A stretch of 64,000 nt of DNA from Citrobacter amalonaticus Y19 (lineage in GTDB: Bacteria > Pseudomonadota > Gammaproteobacteria > Enterobacterales > Enterobacteriaceae). Shown here piece by piece: positions 24,615 to 34,517 of this stretch; the first letter of the stretch is position 1; each line of letters starts with the position of its first letter. The notes under the pieces were generated by a model. The model was not told where the DNA came from, did not search any database, and was given only the letters and a program-made list of their open reading frames with translations. Location of the stretch: positions 62,001-126,000 of the forward strand of contig NZ_CP011133.1 of NCBI RefSeq assembly GCF_000981805.1, written 5' to 3'. Both the position numbers and the translations under genes were made by a program.

Positions 24615-26088
24615 AAATTATCACCACTGAAACATTTCGATCAATACGACTTCGGTATTCTTCTAATAACTCCATTAATGAAGTATTGATGTTTACTGAT
24701 TTCTTCGTTCTGGTAATGGTTACGTACAGCAGATTTAACTCATCAATAATTACTTCCCGAGGCTTCTTCATCACAACTGCTTCTATAATGGATGGGAAGT
24801 CGTCATTGATAATGACATGGTCAAATTCCTTTCCCTTCGATGTATGGGCCGTGGTAACGAGTAGGTCAGCTTCCTTTTCTGTTTTGGCTTCATTCATCCT
24901 CATGGTCTCAACCATCCCGGGGATATCAGCATACACTTCCATTAGCTTAATAGCCCGCACCATGTCCACGTCCTTAGTGGTTTCCGCGATCTCATAAAAA
25001 TTTGCCCAGTTACCGTATTCCATAGCGATACGGTTATTTTTAATAGCGGCAATGTTGCCTGTTTTCAGCGCGTGTAAATCGAGGAGCTCATCGAGACGGT
25101 ATTTGGATATACCTCCGTTCCACATCACCCGCTTACCCAACATAATCGCCTCGTAGGCAGATTGTATGACTCCCATGTAGGTACGGCTGATGATGGCGTA
25201 AAACTTTTGATCCAGTATCGCAGCTGGTTCAACGATAGCATCAAGACTACCCAGGCCTACCAGGGGGAAAGTTTCTCCCTTCATTGACAGCACAACGTTG
25301 GCCAGGGCTGCAACAAGAGGCCCAAACCGAAAGGATTTAGTCAGGCGCATAACCTGAGCCCCGTGGCCCTCAACAACCTCAAGGGCGTTTTCTGCGCCGC
25401 GCCACCGGTTAATCACCTGGTGCTGGTCGCCGACAAAGACTTTGCAGCAGTTGTTTCTCAGAACGATATCGATCGTTACCGGATTTGCATCCTGCGATTC
25501 GTCGAAGAGAATGACATTGTAAAACTGGTCAAGGGCTGGGTTCGATAGCTGGAACAACTTGAGGATGGTATTCGGTGAGCAATAGGCATCGTTGAGCGGA
25601 TCAGATTGCATTTGCCATGTACGTTTTGCTGCACGTAGCGCTTGATCCAGCTTGCTTTGAGATATTTTATCGGCCTTACTTAAATCTTTAAGTACGTGTT
25701 CGGTGGTAATATCGTGTTCATCTGAATTCATAAAATGGGTAAGCCCGTTTATTGCAAGCTTAACCACTCTCCAGTCCTCTTCATCCATCATAGCGCGGTA
25801 TTCGCTCACGGATATAAATTGTCTGTATTTATGAGCAAAGTGCTTGTAGCGAGCTGCGGCTAAACCATGAGATGTTTTGCACTCGACGTTTTTGGGAAAT
25901 TTCTTTTTTGCATCGTCCTTAATCGCTTTATTAAAGACGATATAGAGTATTTTGAGTGAAGGGTTTGCGTCTGCGAATTCTTTTAGTGTAAAGGTCTTAC
26001 CAGACCCTGCGTATGCCTGTACTGAAACAATACTGCCAGGCGTGGGTTTGAAGCCAATGATCACGTTCTGTTCATCAGTTACCGGCAT
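24613..26088 (-). CDS. UvrD/FBH1-like superfamily 1 DNA helicase
   Basis: 491 aa. Motif I AYAGSGKTFTL (about 25-35), motif Ia-like YIVFNKAIKDDAKKKFP, motif II ILFDESQDANPV, motif III VFVGDQHQVINRWRGA, motif IV SFRFGP, motif V TTAHTSKGKEFDHVII and motif VI LLYVTITRTKKSV. The short length and the FNKAI/F-x-GD pattern resemble the FBH1-like bacterial helicases rather than full UvrD. It may clear recombination intermediates or replication blocks on the plasmid. Single gene unit, facing traI's accessory pair. Confidence 0.85.
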   Translation of the reverse strand: MPVTDEQNVIIGFKPTPGSIVSVQAYAGSGKTFTLKEFADANPSLKILYIVFNKAIKDDAKKKFPKNVECKTSHGLAAARYKHFAHKYRQFISVSEYRAMMDEEDWRVVKLAINGLTHFMNSDEHDITTEHVLKDLSKADKISQSKLDQALRAAKRTWQMQSDPLNDAYCSPNTILKLFQLSNPALDQFYNVILFDESQDANPVTIDIVLRNNCCKVFVGDQHQVINRWRGAENALEVVEGHGAQVMRLTKSFRFGPLVAALANVVLSMKGETFPLVGLGSLDAIVEPAAILDQKFYAIISRTYMGVIQSAYEAIMLGKRVMWNGGISKYRLDELLDLHALKTGNIAAIKNNRIAMEYGNWANFYEIAETTKDVDMVRAIKLMEVYADIPGMVETMRMNEAKTEKEADLLVTTAHTSKGKEFDHVIINDDFPSIIEAVVMKKPREVIIDELNLLYVTITRTKKSVNINTSLMELLEEYRSRIDRNVSVVII

Positions 26089-26264
26089 CAGAATTACCTT
26101 TATGTTAGATTTCGCTTAATAGTACCTTTTAGCCCGCAGCGGATGATTTAAAAATGGGGTCGATTTGTACCCATTTTTTAGGTTACAAATTTATCTGGTA
26201 TTGAGTAATACAATAATATAGAGGCATCAAACAATTACTGCGACCCCTCAACAGGAGGTGAACT

Positions 26265-26552
26265 ATGTTTTATTTATCGTCCTTTGTCTGGATGTCAATC
26301 TGGAGTCTGATATCGATTTATGTGTATTACAAAGATAAAAAAGCTGCGACTGCTGGTGAGTACCGTGTGGATGAATTAACGCTAGATGCGCTCATTTTGC
26401 TCGGAGGTTGGCCCGGTTGTTTCATCGCTCAACGGATGTTTAAACACAAAACACGCAGTGCTTACCAACGCCGGTTCCGGGTCATCGTAGCGGTCTGGAT
26501 AGTTCTTTACATTGGATTATGGAATTTTCTATGGGCGGGAAATAAAATATAA
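26265..26552 (+). CDS. DUF1294 small membrane protein
   Basis: 95 aa with three membrane segments and the DUF1294 motif: YYKDKKAA..., then LTLDALILLGGWPGCFIAQRMFKHKTRSAYQRRF. An AGGAGG Shine-Dalgarno lies 7-8 bases before the ATG. The family is widespread and its function unknown. A terminator shared with the pilin gene follows. Confidence 0.85.
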   Translation: MFYLSSFVWMSIWSLISIYVYYKDKKAATAGEYRVDELTLDALILLGGWPGCFIAQRMFKHKTRSAYQRRFRVIVAVWIVLYIGLWNFLWAGNKI

Positions 26553-26558
26553 AGATGT

Positions 26559-26588
26559 AAAAAAACCGGCCTGAGCCGGTTCTTTTTT
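26559..26588. terminator. bidirectional terminator between the DUF1294 and pilin genes
   Basis: AACCGGC-CTGA-GCCGGTT stem with an A-run before and a T-run after. Confidence 0.88.
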
Positions 26589-26600
26589 CATCCATGTCGG

Positions 26601-26936
26601 CTACATGAATGTCGGTAACGTGGTTTGCACCGCATGGGATGCGGCCATCATGCCATTGATAATGTCCGGGGAGTAGTACAGGGAGATCGCACCACCAACA
26701 GCAACCGCCAGTGACATCAGACTCTGACGTACAACGGCAGCTGCGAGGCCCACCAGAACGATAAGACCGATCAGTACCTTACCCAGAGAACCCTGCATGT
26801 AATCAGAGATTTTGATCCATACATCGTCAAAACCTTCCTGGGTCGAACCAGAAGCATGAGCGGTTACAATGGCCAGAATCAGAATGCCGGTGATCACCAG
26901 CGGAGTTTTAAATTTCTCGAATTTGATAGCGTTCAT
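26601..26936 (-). CDS. traA: TraA-type conjugative pilin
   Basis: 111 aa. A long leader peptide (positively charged, then VITGILILAIVTAHA) is probably cut after AHA near residue 28. The mature part of about 80 residues has two hydrophobic helices (VLIGLIVLVGLAAAVVRQ and LMSLAVAVGGAISLYY) flanking a short polar loop, the pilin layout of F/H-type systems. It sits alone, 5 kb from the assembly operon and next to no other tra gene, with its own terminator, which allows high separate expression. Cyclisation by the TrhF-like peptidase is possible but not shown. Confidence 0.82.
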   Translation of the reverse strand: MNAIKFEKFKTPLVITGILILAIVTAHASGSTQEGFDDVWIKISDYMQGSLGKVLIGLIVLVGLAAAVVRQSLMSLAVAVGGAISLYYSPDIINGMMAASHAVQTTLPTFM

Positions 26937-27197
26937 TTAAACATCCTTAATAACGAGTTTTAATAATTTCGATCTTTGGATGTTCTCCAGCTATTTAACG
27001 GGTTTGAGCTGAGAACCATTTTAATATAAATATTGTTTGGTTTATTTTCATGATTAAAGCGAGGCGTTATACAATAGCAATGCGAGATATAAGGTGACAT
27101 TTATCCGTGTCTATTAAAATACCTGTAATTCTAAATGAAATCTTCTTTTAGAGTAAGAAAACCAACTTTACTAGTGTCACATTTAAACGAGGTTGAT

Positions 27198-27767
27198 ATG
27201 TTAAAATCAGAGGTATTGGTTAGTTCGCTGACATCATTGGCATTATTGTTTTGTTCAAATACAGCTCACGCTGATAGCCCCACTGACGTGATGCTACCGT
27301 CTGAAGGTGTGAGAGTCGTTGTCGGATTTTCGCCTGAAGGGTCTGCACAGAAAGCCATACTGGATCTGATCAATTCAGCTCAGCAGGAAATCCGTATGGG
27401 GGCATACTCATTTACGTCACCCGTAATTGCGAAAGCATTAGTTAATGCTCACCGAAGGGGTGTAGATGTCAGGATCGTAGTCGACAAAGAGCAAAATAAA
27501 AACCGATATGCCGTATCGGCTATGAATGCCGTGGCTAACGCGGGCATCCCGGTACGGACGAATGATCAATTTCTTCTGCACCATGATAAGTATTTGTGTA
27601 TCGACCAGGTATCTGTTGAGACCGGGAGTTTTAATTATTCCAGTTCAGCTATGAAAAATAGTGAAAACAGCCTTGTTCTCTATAACGTCCCGGATGTCAC
27701 AGCGCAGTATCTGGCCCACTGGGAATCGCGTTGGGCTGGTGGTGTGGATTACATACCTAATTATTGA
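27198..27767 (+). CDS. secreted phospholipase-D-family endonuclease (Nuc-like)
   Basis: 189 aa from the ATG at 27198 (GAGG upstream). A signal peptide (LVSSLTSLALLFCSNTAHA) leads into one PLDc domain with a single HKD-type motif, HHDKYLCIDQVSVETGSFNYS, near residues 140-160, plus EIRMGAYSFTSPVIAKAL earlier. Single-HKD proteins of this size (Nuc of IncN plasmids, BfiI-related) work as dimers and are nonspecific nucleases of the periplasm. It may remove incoming or free DNA. A terminator follows. Confidence 0.88.
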   Translation: MLKSEVLVSSLTSLALLFCSNTAHADSPTDVMLPSEGVRVVVGFSPEGSAQKAILDLINSAQQEIRMGAYSFTSPVIAKALVNAHRRGVDVRIVVDKEQNKNRYAVSAMNAVANAGIPVRTNDQFLLHHDKYLCIDQVSVETGSFNYSSSAMKNSENSLVLYNVPDVTAQYLAHWESRWAGGVDYIPNY

Positions 27768-27774
27768 ATTACTT

Positions 27775-27803
27775 TCAGGGTTCTGGGTGAACCCTGTTTT
27801 TCT
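27775..27803. terminator. terminator after the Nuc-like gene
   Basis: CAGGGTTC / GAACCCTG stem followed by TTTTT. Confidence 0.85.
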
Positions 27804-28495
27804 CATTTCAGAAATACGTGAAGCTCGTCCATATCAAGGTCGTTATAAAATGAACGCCATCCTTTACGGGCTAAATTCGGATGCAGCAGTTTGATGTTGC
27901 TTAATGGCATCATGCTGCTTAGCCCCATTTTAATAAAGTATTCATACACCAGGCGGCTGTACCGGTCAAAATCGGTAAGTGGTCTTGACAGAAGGTATGC
28001 TGCCTCGGACATAGTCAATCCCTGTATATGCAACCTGTACCCCAGCAGGCGGCTGCATGTATCGCGCATAACACCGCGTGTTAGTGGGAATAACTCATCA
28101 CTGACAAGATGCTCAGGTAAGTGAGTTCTGGGGCACTGAACGGGATTTATACCCCTGATATAGCACTCATCATTCTCAAGGATGCAAAACTGGGGTTCCG
28201 GGCCGGATAATGGCTTACCAAGAAAGCCGCAAGGATCGAGCACACCCCCTCCGTTAAGTGCTATCCAGCCATACTGCGTTTCAGTTATCTGGTATATCCC
28301 ACGATCTCCTGGATTGATGCGTTCTTTGACCATTTTTCGACGTGTCCCTATAGTGGCCGTTCCTGCAACCACGCCCTGGTCTACCAGGGCTCGGCATACG
28401 ATGTAGGATTTCGACTCTGACCATTCATTCCAGGGAAAACCAATTTGGTAACTGGTGGAAACCAGCCTTAAGCCGTCGATGCATGAATCTGTCAT
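27803..28495 (-). CDS. hypothetical protein
   Basis: 230 aa from the ATG at 28495, which has a GGAGG Shine-Dalgarno; the frame to 28525 starts inside the terminator. Soluble; the first half has a beta-rich part (GDRGIYQITETQYGWIALNGGGVLDPCGFLG), the second is helical (LTMSEAAYLLSRPLTDFDRYSRLVYEYFIKMGL). It contains several cysteines and ends with a DELHVFL tail. No family recognised. It is the last gene of a minus-strand run and is separated from the gene upstream by a terminator. Confidence 0.6.
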   Translation of the reverse strand: MTDSCIDGLRLVSTSYQIGFPWNEWSESKSYIVCRALVDQGVVAGTATIGTRRKMVKERINPGDRGIYQITETQYGWIALNGGGVLDPCGFLGKPLSGPEPQFCILENDECYIRGINPVQCPRTHLPEHLVSDELFPLTRGVMRDTCSRLLGYRLHIQGLTMSEAAYLLSRPLTDFDRYSRLVYEYFIKMGLSSMMPLSNIKLLHPNLARKGWRSFYNDLDMDELHVFLK

Positions 28496-28508
28496 GTAAC
28501 TCCTCCCG

Positions 28509-28536
28509 AAAAAAAAGCGCACCAAAGATGCGCTCG
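28509..28536 (-). terminator. terminator after the 454-aa membrane protein gene
   Basis: On the minus strand AGCGCA-loop-TGCGCT followed by a run of eight T. Confidence 0.85.
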
Positions 28537-28553
28537 TAATTTCAAATCAACAG

Positions 28554-29918
<1,365 letters not shown>

Positions 29919-30150
29919 TGAAAACCTCGTTGATCACTATTCGTTCTGGCCGAAGCCCCAACTCACGGTGTATATGAAAGTGAGCATGATATGGAAAGCC
30001 CCATAATCGCGTGAGATGGTTGCCCCGGAAATGATTAGGAAAATATGCTCTCGCGATAATAAACGGATTATATCTTGATGGAGTAAGCTCTCGAAATTTT
30101 GCGGCCAGAAAACGACCGCAAAATGAGATGGTTTTCTTGAAGATTGATTT

Positions 30151-31245
30151 CTAGTAGTTACGAGTTCCCTTGCAAATGGGATAAACCGAACAACCATAGA
30201 AATAATTACCGTTCGACATTCTTCTAACCATTTTGCTATGGCAGCGGGGACAGTTAGGTATGGCATTCGGATCGTTTATTTCATTCTCACCTGGAACAAC
30301 ATTAATTATCTCAGGGGGAGGGGTGGGGATGTCTTTATCTTTGATGATTTTCAGAAGTCTGGAACCATCGATAAGTGATAATGTTCCTTTAACGTTTGCG
30401 CTGAGAGCGAATGTCCATGCATCCTGAGTGAAGAACCCGGAGGTTATGATATAGCCCCGCTCATATGCATCGGCTTGCACCACACCATAAATTTCACGGA
30501 CTACTGATACACCAACCTTGCTGGTTTTCCACAGTTTGCACTGTACCATTTCGCGGTGGCCACCTTTATGCAGCAGAATGTCGACTCCGCCGTCAGCTCC
30601 TGTATTGGTCAGAGTGGCCTTGTAGCCGTTGAGCTCGAAATGCAGTCTTATAATCTTTTCAAATTGCTCCCACGACATATTCGAGAGGATATTTTGAGCA
30701 TCATTTGCATCCTGAATAGAAGAGTAAATTCGCCGTACTTCAGCAAGTTGAACAGTTTTAAGCAATGTTCCTACAAACATCATTATCGCAAAGGTTAAAG
30801 ATGTGCCACGAAGGATGTCGGGGAGTATATTGCTTACACCCACAGCAAAGCGAGTCATTACGAGGGCAAGGTTATCAGTGCTGCTTGCAATAAACTGGTA
30901 ATACAAATCGCCTGGTATGTATACATAATTAGTCAGAGAAAGAATATATAACAAGCATGAGATCGGGAATCCGATATACCATCGGAATAAATAGGTTTTC
31001 TGGCTAGCTCCACTGTTTCTCCATGACTGGATATTAAAAATCACGCCGGAGACTTCCCTACCTGTACGGGTCAGGGTCATCTGGAGAGATAATTGCGTAA
31101 TAAAGAGGCCCGCAATGACTAACGGGCCATCATGGAGAAAGTATAAGACTAATGACGTTACAAGAAAAAAGCACCACTGGAATTTGGCACTTCGGGACAT
31201 TCCTTTTGCTGCCAATTTTCTGAAAACCATATGGTCACCATTCAT
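30151..31245 (-). CDS. membrane-anchored Mrr-like nuclease with topoisomerase zinc finger
   Basis: 364 aa. Four or five membrane segments occupy the first 190 residues. A restriction-endonuclease-fold Mrr_cat domain follows (about 195-310): FEKIIRLHFELNGYKATLTNTGADGGVDILL, then MVQCKLWK, giving the D...QxK catalytic signature. The C-terminal CPRCHSKMVRR...YGCSVYPICKG is a four-Cys zinc ribbon of the topoisomerase I type. Such proteins are proposed restriction or DNA-processing factors at the membrane. The start overlaps the previous gene as ATGA. Confidence 0.8.
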   Translation of the reverse strand: MNGDHMVFRKLAAKGMSRSAKFQWCFFLVTSLVLYFLHDGPLVIAGLFITQLSLQMTLTRTGREVSGVIFNIQSWRNSGASQKTYLFRWYIGFPISCLLYILSLTNYVYIPGDLYYQFIASSTDNLALVMTRFAVGVSNILPDILRGTSLTFAIMMFVGTLLKTVQLAEVRRIYSSIQDANDAQNILSNMSWEQFEKIIRLHFELNGYKATLTNTGADGGVDILLHKGGHREMVQCKLWKTSKVGVSVVREIYGVVQADAYERGYIITSGFFTQDAWTFALSANVKGTLSLIDGSRLLKIIKDKDIPTPPPEIINVVPGENEINDPNAIPNCPRCHSKMVRRMSNGNYFYGCSVYPICKGTRNY

Positions 31246-31625
31246 TCAGAATTAATTCTAAGGAAGGTGCGCCTCAGTATCCCATTACAGTTATCAATGA
31301 TTACATCGTATGCCATGACTGATAAACAGATCAGGGCAAATGTATAAACGATGATTTCTTCAACATATGGATAATCAGGGTATATCGCACCTAAATAGAT
31401 TGCTGACAGTACAAGATACCCACTCCACAATCGGAACAAACGTGGTCTTACTAACAACCATGTGAGTAACGCCAGAACCACTAAGTTCGCAATGCCAATG
31501 GCGTTGATCGTCTTTATGGAAGTGATTGGTACAAAGTACAGGACGCAATAAACACTACATATCAGAATCACAATGGCGTAAATCACAACACGCTGGAGTA
31601 GAGAGTTCATGGTTTCCTCATACAC
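31242..31625 (-). CDS. four-pass membrane hypothetical protein
   Basis: 127 aa with four hydrophobic segments (VVIYAIVILICSVYCVLYFVP; INAIGIANLVVLALLTWLLV; YLVLSAIYLGAIY; IIVYTFALICLSVMAYDVI). Its stop overlaps the start of the Mrr-like gene, so they form a unit. No family recognised. Confidence 0.6.
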   Translation of the reverse strand: MYEETMNSLLQRVVIYAIVILICSVYCVLYFVPITSIKTINAIGIANLVVLALLTWLLVRPRLFRLWSGYLVLSAIYLGAIYPDYPYVEEIIVYTFALICLSVMAYDVIIDNCNGILRRTFLRINSE

Positions 31626-31689
31626 ATTACTGGCCTGTATAACAGGATACCACCGTGTAGCGATTGACGAAGCACAACAGTGAATTTAG

Positions 31690-31998
31690 TTAATTCTTAT
31701 CATCTTCCTCACAAGCAATTTGGCTCGGCATCCAATAAGGGTGAATTGAAGTCTTGACGTAACTGAACACCATTCTGCAAGGAACGCTCGTTAAGTTAGC
31801 GACTATCATGCTCCTGTCACTGTTTTCAAGAAATTCAGCACCAGAAAGCTCGTTTTCATTCCATAGACCAGCATTAGTAAGAGTTGCCATCGCATCTTGA
31901 AGGGTATTTATAGCCTTAGTTGCCGGAGCTGGTAATGCATCCCGACTTCCACAACCCAGGGTAAGGAAGCATAAAAGAACAATCGTTATAGATTTCAT
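31690..31998 (-). CDS. small lipoprotein
   Basis: 102 aa. Lipobox LTLGC (Cys near 16), then a short soluble part with two further cysteines (SVPCRMVF, QIACEED). It overlaps the stop of the upstream gene as ATGA. Unknown function. Confidence 0.65.
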   Translation of the reverse strand: MKSITIVLLCFLTLGCGSRDALPAPATKAINTLQDAMATLTNAGLWNENELSGAEFLENSDRSMIVANLTSVPCRMVFSYVKTSIHPYWMPSQIACEEDDKN

Positions 31999-32630
31999 CC
32001 TCTCTTCCTCATTTTGGTGTTGTGCGTATTAAAGAGGTCGATGGCTTCAGTTCCCGTGATAGGTAGCCAGTAAGGGGGGATGGCCGGAGTCTCATAAAAT
32101 GGAATCCTCCCGCAGCCTACAACGGGTAGGGAACAAACAAAAAGAATTTCGTCGAGCTGGTTTTCAAGAGCCCACAACTGGCTGTACCCAACTAATCCAT
32201 TTAATTTTGCTTCATGGTGAATATTCAGAATCAAAAATACAGCCTTCGCAAAACCGAATGGTGGGTTACCAAAGCGAATTGGATCAATACCCAGCGATGT
32301 CAATGCAGCTTTCGATATACCATTAAACTTATTGAATAGCGCAGAGCCATGCTCATGGTCTGTTCTTAGGGCAAACGGAATAGTGTTGTCGGGGCTAATT
32401 AAGCATTGCTCTTTGAATTGACGGAAACCAGACACCCGCTGGATATGACATTCGACTGAACGTAGAAACAAATCAGGCACACAAAAATCATGAGCAGTAA
32501 AACCTTCGAATCCCTCATCTTTACAGAGCTGATTTGTTAACCTGAACCACAATTGGTAGGCAGACAGCACCTCCTCGTAAGTGCTTCTGACCTTCATATC
32601 ATCGGTTCTGTAAAAGGTTTCGATCATCAT
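31995..32630 (-). CDS. hypothetical soluble protein
   Basis: 211 aa, no signal peptide or membrane segment. Motifs seen: SAYQLWFRLTNQLCKDEGFEGF, FGNPPFGFAKAVFLILNIHHEAKLNG, and ALENQLDEILFVCSLPVVGCGRIPFYETPAIPPYWLP. No family recognised. It lies 6 bases after the signal peptidase gene and overlaps the lipoprotein, so it belongs to the same operon. Confidence 0.6.
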   Translation of the reverse strand: MMIETFYRTDDMKVRSTYEEVLSAYQLWFRLTNQLCKDEGFEGFTAHDFCVPDLFLRSVECHIQRVSGFRQFKEQCLISPDNTIPFALRTDHEHGSALFNKFNGISKAALTSLGIDPIRFGNPPFGFAKAVFLILNIHHEAKLNGLVGYSQLWALENQLDEILFVCSLPVVGCGRIPFYETPAIPPYWLPITGTEAIDLFNTHNTKMRKRG

Positions 32631-32636
32631 GACTGA

Positions 32637-33365
32637 TTACCTTTGTTGCGGCTGCTGTCGTTGTTTAATAGAACGGTCTCCTGAATCGCCACGCGCCAGA
32701 AAGCCTAAATTGACTATCTTGAAATTCACTCTCCCTACGAGACTTTCGTGATGGATGAGACCTCTGAGGTTTTTGGGTGTACCAGGGGGATTGTCCCAGT
32801 AACGGGAATCAAGCGAGTGGTCTCGGTTGTCACCGACCATAAAGTAATATCCTTCGGGAATAATCCATTTTTTCCCCGTTTGTACGTAGCCGATACGATT
32901 ATCGGTCTCGAAGATATAACTTTGCCCGGCAGTGTCGGTCTCTGCCTGGTATTGAGTTGTAAAAGCATCTTTTTTAATCAGGCTACCGTTTTGTTTACCG
33001 TTTATCGAGAAGACTTTATCTTCGTTGTATGTGACGGTATCGCCAGGAATACCCAATACGCGTTTGACGTAGTAAACCCCAGGAACGGATGGAGCGTTAA
33101 AAACGAGTACGTCCCCACGCTGAACAGCGCGATGATCGAATAAACCTCCTACACGCTGAGCAATAACCAAATCTCCAGGTTTTATAGTTGGTGACATAGA
33201 TTCTGTAGGGATCAGGAATACTCCCCCCAGAAACTGAAAGGACAGAATAACTGCCAGCGATAAGGAGGAGGAAACTATCAACCAATGCTTTGGACGACGA
33301 GACCTTAACAGCTGGTAAGCGAGATAAAGCACAGAGATGATAAAAACAAAAATTAACGGTTTCAT
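32637..33365 (-). CDS. LepB-like signal peptidase I
   Basis: 242 aa from the ATG at 33365. N-terminal membrane segments (two), then the S26 catalytic boxes: ESMSPTIKPGD with nucleophile Ser, YVKRVLGIPGD with general-base Lys, and GDNRDHSLDSRYWG-type box E. This is a complete, probably active leader peptidase. A plasmid copy beside transfer genes may process the pilin or other secreted plasmid proteins, in contrast to the Cys-type TrhF-like peptidase at 5883. It overlaps the stop region of the upstream gene. Confidence 0.9.
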   Translation of the reverse strand: MKPLIFVFIISVLYLAYQLLRSRRPKHWLIVSSSLSLAVILSFQFLGGVFLIPTESMSPTIKPGDLVIAQRVGGLFDHRAVQRGDVLVFNAPSVPGVYYVKRVLGIPGDTVTYNEDKVFSINGKQNGSLIKKDAFTTQYQAETDTAGQSYIFETDNRIGYVQTGKKWIIPEGYYFMVGDNRDHSLDSRYWDNPPGTPKNLRGLIHHESLVGRVNFKIVNLGFLARGDSGDRSIKQRQQPQQR

Positions 33366-33369
33366 GGTG

Positions 33370-33786
33370 TCATATACCACGCTGAATTACTTTTGCGTAT
33401 TTGGAGAGTGATTTAGCCAAAGACAGGTACACATAACAGGTGAAAAGGTAAACAAAATGGATGCTGGTGGTTTTTCTGGCTAAAGTGAAAAATTGGTTCT
33501 CCTGGCCACCGGCTAATGAGTACTGGAGCTGAACTGTAGGTTTTTCTGTAGAGACATTAAAACTTCTAGCTTTAATGTAAATTAACGGCTTGAAAAATGT
33601 TTTATAACCCACACGTGCATCTATTGTGCATATGATAATGGCTACCGCTAAAGGCACATAGAATGGAATGATTGCGTGGAACCAGCTCCATAATGACCAA
33701 ACCAGAACTGAATCCTGTAACAGTCTGGCAATAGATCTGGCCTGCGTTCTGCCCGCTACCACCATAATGGGTATAAATTTAACCAT
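33370..33786 (-). CDS. membrane hypothetical protein upstream of lepB
   Basis: 138 aa from the ATG at 33786 (GGTGG upstream). Hydrophobic segments SVLVWSLWSWFHAIIPFYVPLAVAIIICTI and HFVYLFTCYVYLSLA, with a beta-like loop between them. First gene of the minus-strand run that continues through lepB and the lipoprotein to the Mrr-like gene. Unknown function. Confidence 0.55.
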   Translation of the reverse strand: MVKFIPIMVVAGRTQARSIARLLQDSVLVWSLWSWFHAIIPFYVPLAVAIIICTIDARVGYKTFFKPLIYIKARSFNVSTEKPTVQLQYSLAGGQENQFFTLARKTTSIHFVYLFTCYVYLSLAKSLSKYAKVIQRGI

Positions 33787-33956
33787 GCAATCCACCATAG
33801 CTATGTTTGATTACTCCATCTTATAGACAGACAAATTTTCTCCGACTTTTTTTGAAAGCAAAACGACCCCGAAAAACAGACGTAAAGTGGTCAGTAATTT
33901 CGTGAGTTGAAAAGAACATGGTAGATTTTTTCTATCGTAATTTGCGGAGAATGGAA

Positions 33957-34517
33957 ATGAGCAGTGATGCCATTAAGATGGTAGAAGCCTTTGTCAAAGA
34001 CCCATTGAGCTACGATAGATTCGGGCCAGAGCTTATTTCAAATCAGAAATGTGTCCTCAACATCAATGGGCATGAAATGTCTATCGATGAAGCAGTTAAG
34101 ATGAGTGATATTGAAAAGGGGCTCTTAGGTGAAATTTACGAGCTTATCGACGCAATGACCAAAACGGAAGCCAATTTCTCACCGGGAAAAAAGAATCTTT
34201 TTCGTCGGGTGTTCGATTATTTAACCGGTTCGGAAATTTTGCGGAAATTCCAGTTAGATATTTATAGCAAAGTAGTCATGAAACTATGTGAACGCATACC
34301 AGATCATTTCAAAATGCTAATCTCTCATGCTGAGATCACAAAAGGTCTGGAGGCAATCTATGCGCAAGATATTCATCAACTGGAGATTTTCATAGATGCT
34401 GTCGAGTCATATCTGAAAGATAAGAACGAGAGTGACTACAATGTCACAAGCAATGAGTATATGGCAATTAACAGGCTACGGATCAGAATTAACAACTTCT
34501 CAGGGCAAGAAGGGTGA
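33957..34517 (+). CDS. first gene of a TelA-like operon, unknown family
   Basis: 186 aa from the ATG at 33957 (GGAG 7 bases upstream). Soluble and helical (AVKMSDIEKGLLGEIYELIDAMTKTEANFSPGKKNLFRRVFDYL). It might act like the XpaC partner that often precedes TelA genes, but no motif proves this. The next gene starts 77 bases before its stop in another frame. AT-rich, like the two genes after it. Confidence 0.6.
   Translation: MSSDAIKMVEAFVKDPLSYDRFGPELISNQKCVLNINGHEMSIDEAVKMSDIEKGLLGEIYELIDAMTKTEANFSPGKKNLFRRVFDYLTGSEILRKFQLDIYSKVVMKLCERIPDHFKMLISHAEITKGLEAIYAQDIHQLEIFIDAVESYLKDKNESDYNVTSNEYMAINRLRIRINNFSGQEG

Noticed and set aside
24613..26088. full UvrD/Rep replicative helicase
   Set aside because: Too short (491 aa) and motif pattern fits FBH1-like helicases better; also not paired with an OLD nuclease, so not a second Gabija.
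29937..30266. 109-aa minus-strand frame after the Mrr-like gene
   Set aside because: Overlaps the end of the Mrr-like gene in another frame and has no protein-like features.
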